Below, one piece after another: positions 61,084 through 64,000 of a DNA stretch of 64,000 nt (position 1 is its first letter; each line of letters opens with the position of its first letter). Origin of the DNA: Actinophytocola sp. (lineage in GTDB: Bacteria; Actinomycetota; Actinomycetes; Mycobacteriales; Pseudonocardiaceae); contig NZ_WHTD01000025.1 in assembly GCF_009379765.1 (NCBI RefSeq), positions 1 to 64,000 on the forward strand. The letters run 5' to 3'. Below the pieces are notes generated by a model. It saw only the letters and a list, made by a program, of their open reading frames with translations. It did no database searches and had not been told where the DNA came from. The translations under genes were made by a program, and so were the position numbers.

Positions 61084-62871
61084 TCATTTCCGGTGCCGAC
61101 CGTCGGCCAGCCGGGCCCGCTCCTCCGCAGTGCCGAACCGCGCGATGGCCCGGTCGCGGATGAACCCGAGCCCGTCCGGCGCGTGCATCCGCAGCCGGAT
61201 CTGCGCCACGTCGGGCGGCACCTTGCTCTGCGTTGCCTTGCTCACGATGATCACTGTCAGGAACGCGACCGGCACCGTGATGAGCGCGGGCTGCCCCAGC
61301 ACGCTCGGCGCCCAGCCACCGGTGAACCCGCTGACCGTGTTCAGCACCAGCGACGCCAGCACCAGGCCGCCGCCGACCACCATGCCGACCGCCGCGCCGA
61401 CCCAGGTCAGCCGCCGCCACCACACGCCGAGCAGCAGCACCGGGCAGAACGTCGACGCCGCGAGCGCGAACGACATGCCCACCGACAGCGAGATGTCCGA
61501 CGGCCGCAGCACGATCGCGAGCGCGAGCGGCGCGCCACCGGCGATCGCGGTGGCGAACCGGAAGTCGCGTACCCGCCCGCGCAGCACGTCGGTCGACAGC
61601 ACCCCGGACACGCTCACCACAAGACCGGAGGACGTCGACAGGAACGCGGCGAACGCGCCCGCCGTGACGGTCGCGCCGAGGATCTGGCCGAGCACCCCGG
61701 GCGCGATCTTCGACGGCAGCATCAGCACGGCCGCGTCGGTCTTGCCGGTCACCAGCAGCTCCGGCACGTACAGCCGGGAGAGCGCCCCGAGGAGGATGGG
61801 GAACAGGTAGAACAGCGACAGCAGCAGCAGGACGTGCAGTGTCGTCCTGCGCGCCGCCCTGCCGTCCGGGTTGGTGTAGAAGCGGACCAGGACGTGCGGC
61901 AGACCCATCGTGCCGAGGAACAGCGCCAGCATCAGCGAGTACGTCGTGAACAGGTTGTCGGGCGCGGCCGCCGGCCGCAGCCAGCTCGAGTTGTCCGTCG
62001 GCGCGCCGACCACCACCGGCACCGTCGAGCCTTGGGAGAAGTGCAGCTCGGTGCCCGCGGCGACCTCGTACACGCCGGGTGTCCAGTACACCGTGCCCCC
62101 GGCCGCGATGCCGTTCACCTCGCCCCGCGCGCTCAGCAAGGTGGTCTCCTCGACCTGGAGCTGCACCGGCGTCTGGACGTCGACCGTGGTCGCCCTGGTG
62201 AAGGTGGGCGGCATCGGCTCGGTCAGCCCGGTGACCGCACCGCCGCGCGGGCCGCCGTTGCCGATGAACAGCACACACATCACGAAGGTCGGCGCGGCGA
62301 TCGCGAAGAGCTTGAGCCAGTACTGGAACGCCTGCACGACGGTGATCGCGCGCATCCCGCCGCCGAACACGTTGACGATGACCACGACGGTGACCAGCAG
62401 CGCCCCGACCCAGTTGGGCACCGGCAGGATGTTGGCGATCGAGAGGCCCGCGGCCTGCAGCTGCGGGACCACGTACAGGATCCCGATGAACACCACGAAC
62501 GCGGCGGCGAGGCCACGCAGTGCCCGGGAGCCGAGCCGGGCCTCGCAGAAGTCGGGCAGCGTGTAGGCGCCGGACCGGCGCAGCGGTGCGGCGACGAACA
62601 GCATCAGCGCGAAGTAGCCCGCGGTGAAGCCGACCGGGTACCACAGGGCGTCGGCGCCGTCCTTGAGCACGAGGCCGGCGACACCGAGGAAGGACGCGGC
62701 GGACAGGTACTCGCCGGACACCGCGGCGGCGTTGCGCCTTGACCGCACAGTACGCCGGGCGACCAGGAAGTCCTGCGTCGTGCGGGCCGTCCTGGAGGAC
62801 CGGTAGCCGATGTAGAACGTCGCCGCCGTGACGAGCGAGATCCCGGCAAGCGCCCAAATCTTTGCGTCCAC
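61084..62871 (-). CDS. sodium/solute symporter of the ActP group (second paralogue)
   Basis: The 595-aa protein (GTG start, MDAKIWALAGISLVTAATFYIGYRSSRTARTTQDFLVARR) has SSS motifs VSGEYLSAASFLGVAGLVLKDGADALWYPVGFTAGYFALM, VFGGGMRAITVVQAFQYWLK and LGTMGLPHVLVRFYTNPDG. Like the paralogue at 56453 it has a hydrophilic insert (VDVQTPVQLQVEETTLLSARGEVNGIAAGGTVYWTPGVYEVAAGTELHFSQGS). It lies 29 nt after the small membrane gene and 54 nt before the kinase gene. Confidence 0.92.
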   Translation of the reverse strand: MDAKIWALAGISLVTAATFYIGYRSSRTARTTQDFLVARRTVRSRRNAAAVSGEYLSAASFLGVAGLVLKDGADALWYPVGFTAGYFALMLFVAAPLRRSGAYTLPDFCEARLGSRALRGLAAAFVVFIGILYVVPQLQAAGLSIANILPVPNWVGALLVTVVVIVNVFGGGMRAITVVQAFQYWLKLFAIAAPTFVMCVLFIGNGGPRGGAVTGLTEPMPPTFTRATTVDVQTPVQLQVEETTLLSARGEVNGIAAGGTVYWTPGVYEVAAGTELHFSQGSTVPVVVGAPTDNSSWLRPAAAPDNLFTTYSLMLALFLGTMGLPHVLVRFYTNPDGRAARRTTLHVLLLLSLFYLFPILLGALSRLYVPELLVTGKTDAAVLMLPSKIAPGVLGQILGATVTAGAFAAFLSTSSGLVVSVSGVLSTDVLRGRVRDFRFATAIAGGAPLALAIVLRPSDISLSVGMSFALAASTFCPVLLLGVWWRRLTWVGAAVGMVVGGGLVLASLVLNTVSGFTGGWAPSVLGQPALITVPVAFLTVIIVSKATQSKVPPDVAQIRLRMHAPDGLGFIRDRAIARFGTAEERARLADGRHRK

Positions 62872-62900
62872 CGAGTGCCTCGGGTCCTAACGAGAGCCGG

Positions 62901-63317
62901 CTACTTCTCCACCATCGCGACGAAGTCCTTCTCCTGTCGCTCGACCACCAGGTTGTACCAGTACCCGGCGCCGAACAACAGCGGGAACGGCAGCACGCCG
63001 ATGACGAGCCACGGCAGCCGCACGCCGGCGAAGCTGACCTCCGACAGCGGCGGGACGAGGAAGAACACCGCCGGGATGACCGCGAGAAGCAGGATCGTGC
63101 CGATCCAGAACCGGATCGAGGTGCGGAACTGGGTGCGGATGTACTGGCTGACGAGCTCCTCGCCGTAGCTGGTCTGCTCCTCGAGCTCGACGACCGTGCG
63201 CAGGACGGTGACCGGCGCGCGTGAGTCGGCGAGCACCACGCGCTTGCGGCGCGGCTTGGTCGGCGGGTCCTGGTACGACCCGCGTTCCGGTCCAGAACCG
63301 GCGGCGTGACGGCTCAC
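62901..63317 (-). CDS. small membrane protein of the second symporter module
   Basis: The 138-aa protein starts at GTG 63317 (VSRHAAGSGPERG), 7 nt after the regulator stop. It has a basic N-terminal part, then two spans (FWIGTILLLAVIPAVFFLVPPL and LPWLVIGVLPFPLLFGAGYWYNLVV). By position and C-terminal form it is the counterpart of 58717-59067 and functionally recalls DUF485 partners of ActP. Confidence 0.78.
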   Translation of the reverse strand: MSRHAAGSGPERGSYQDPPTKPRRKRVVLADSRAPVTVLRTVVELEEQTSYGEELVSQYIRTQFRTSIRFWIGTILLLAVIPAVFFLVPPLSEVSFAGVRLPWLVIGVLPFPLLFGAGYWYNLVVERQEKDFVAMVEK

Positions 63318-63324
63318 GACGACA

Positions 63325-64000
63325 TCACACGCCGCCGCGCCGGGTGATCCGGTCCTTGAGCTCGCGGGTGTGCCGGCGGCTGACCGGGAGCTTGCGCTCC
63401 TCCTCACCGATCACCACGTGGTAGCCGTTGCCGCCGAGCTGCAGCTCGGTGATCAGGTTGATCGGCACCAGGTAGGACCGGTGGATGCGGACGAAGCCGG
63501 CCTTCTCCCACCGCTCCTCGAGCTGGGCCAGCGGGATGCGCACCAGGTGCGAGCCCTCCGAGGTGAACAGGCGGGCGTAGTCGCCCTGCGCCTCCACCCA
63601 GCGCACCGACGAGCGCGGGATCAGCTTGGTGTTGCCGGCGAGCTCGACGGGGATGACCTCGTCGTCGCTGGGCTCCGGGCCGCCGGCCTCGGTGGCCTCG
63701 GTGGCCAGGCCGTCGCCACGCAGCTTGGAGAAGACCCGCTGGACCGCGCGGTCCATGCGAGTCTGGTCGCACGGCTTCGGGATGAAGTCGACCGCGCCGA
63801 GCTCGAACGCCTCGACCGCGTCGTTGCCCTCGCCGTGGCCGGTGATGAACACCAGCACCGGGGACGGCTTGAAGCCGGCCAGCACCTTGGCCATCTCCAT
63901 GCCGGTGAGGCCGGGCATCTTGAGGTCGGAGAAGACCGCGTCGACGATCGGCCGGCCGGAGTTCCGGCGCGCGCTGAGCTCGGGGTCGTCGCCGGCCAGC
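63325..64000 (-). CDS. LytTR-family response regulator (second), 5' partial
   Basis: The frame runs off the window. Visible are receiver parts (AVFSDLKMPGLTGMEMAKVL with the phosphoacceptor Asp, VLVFITGHGEGNDAVEAFELGAVDFIPKP) and a complete LytTR domain (RSSVRWVEAQGDYARLFTSEGSHLVRIPLAQLEERWEKAGFVRIHRSYLVPINLI). It resembles the regulator at 59067-59849. The track start at 63918 is internal; the true start lies beyond position 64000. Confidence 0.93.
   Translation of the reverse strand, partial: LAGDDPELSARRNSGRPIVDAVFSDLKMPGLTGMEMAKVLAGFKPSPVLVFITGHGEGNDAVEAFELGAVDFIPKPCDQTRMDRAVQRVFSKLRGDGLATEATEAGGPEPSDDEVIPVELAGNTKLIPRSSVRWVEAQGDYARLFTSEGSHLVRIPLAQLEERWEKAGFVRIHRSYLVPINLITELQLGGNGYHVVIGEEERKLPVSRRHTRELKDRITRRGGV

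Noticed and set aside
1-64000. CRISPR array, tRNA or rRNA genes
   Set aside because: No regularly spaced direct repeats, no cloverleaf with GTTCRANNC and CCA-type end, and no rRNA-like conserved stretch were noticed by eye.

Overview
This window is high-GC actinobacterial DNA. Several features point to a member of the Pseudonocardiaceae or a close relative: frequent GTG starts, a mycothiol-dependent isomerase-family enzyme, an SCO5389-family protein, IdeR/DtxR-type iron boxes and a DevS/DevR-type two-component pair. Placement at family level is inference. I saw no rRNA, tRNA or CRISPR array. Most of the window is ordinary chromosome, but it holds an unusual number of broken genes and small mobile or repeated elements.

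Layout. 0-8 kb: a lipoprotein, a TraB-like protein, arylamine N-acetyltransferase (nat), a DrrAB-like ABC exporter, prephenate dehydratase (pheA), a macro-domain protein, a remnant of a small heat-shock gene and an SCO5389-family protein. 8-11 kb: pantothenate kinase (coaA), a scramblase-like protein, a mycothiol-type enzyme and a NarL/DevR-type response regulator. 11-17 kb: a MacB/FtsX-type ABC pair, whose ATPase 5' end lies in a 101-bp dispersed repeat next to a complete IS4-family element, then a GAF-domain DevS-like kinase. 17-23 kb: the cydA-cydB-cydDC cytochrome bd operon, ending in the translationally coupled kinase. 23-26 kb: a manganese riboswitch with a GDT1/UPF0016 exporter, a TetR regulator, an MpaB/DUF2236 oxygenase and a decayed gene. 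26-30 kb: homogentisate catabolism (hmgA divergent from an unknown gene, fahA and iclR); fahA and iclR are fused by an apparent one-base loss.

30-41 kb: a secreted PQQ-type dehydrogenase with PKD domain, two small genes, a LysE exporter, an IdeR-boxed DUF2470 gene, an XRE regulator divergent from a methionine aminopeptidase, a GNAT, arginine deiminase (arcA), a DM13 protein, LigD and a CPBP protease. 41-51 kb: a PPOX-type oxidase, a DUF6355 gene carrying a MITE, a double GNAT, a truncated phoD, an IdeR-boxed ferritin, DUF952 and DUF5926 genes, a glycerophosphodiesterase, a cytochrome P450, DUF4328 and rhodanese genes, and a deleted sigma-factor gene with its membrane partner. 51-54 kb: a KAP-family P-loop NTPase and an SgcJ-like protein. 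54-64 kb: a minus-strand cluster of three sodium/solute symporters (ActP-like), DUF485 and other small membrane partners, one LytS-type kinase and two LytTR regulators, the last cut by the window edge.

How parts work together. The cyd operon, its coupled GAF kinase, the DevR-like regulator and a DevR-like box before cydA suggest oxygen or redox control of the bd oxidase. The terminal cluster looks like a sensed carboxylate-uptake module present in duplicate. Two IdeR-boxed genes (DUF2470 and ferritin) form an iron response. The most novel-looking signals are three matching promoter-plus-hairpin elements, each with a TTRTCCACA box 37-39 nt before a TAGAMT hexamer and no gene downstream, and the 101-bp repeat that overlaps coding ends at both of its sites.
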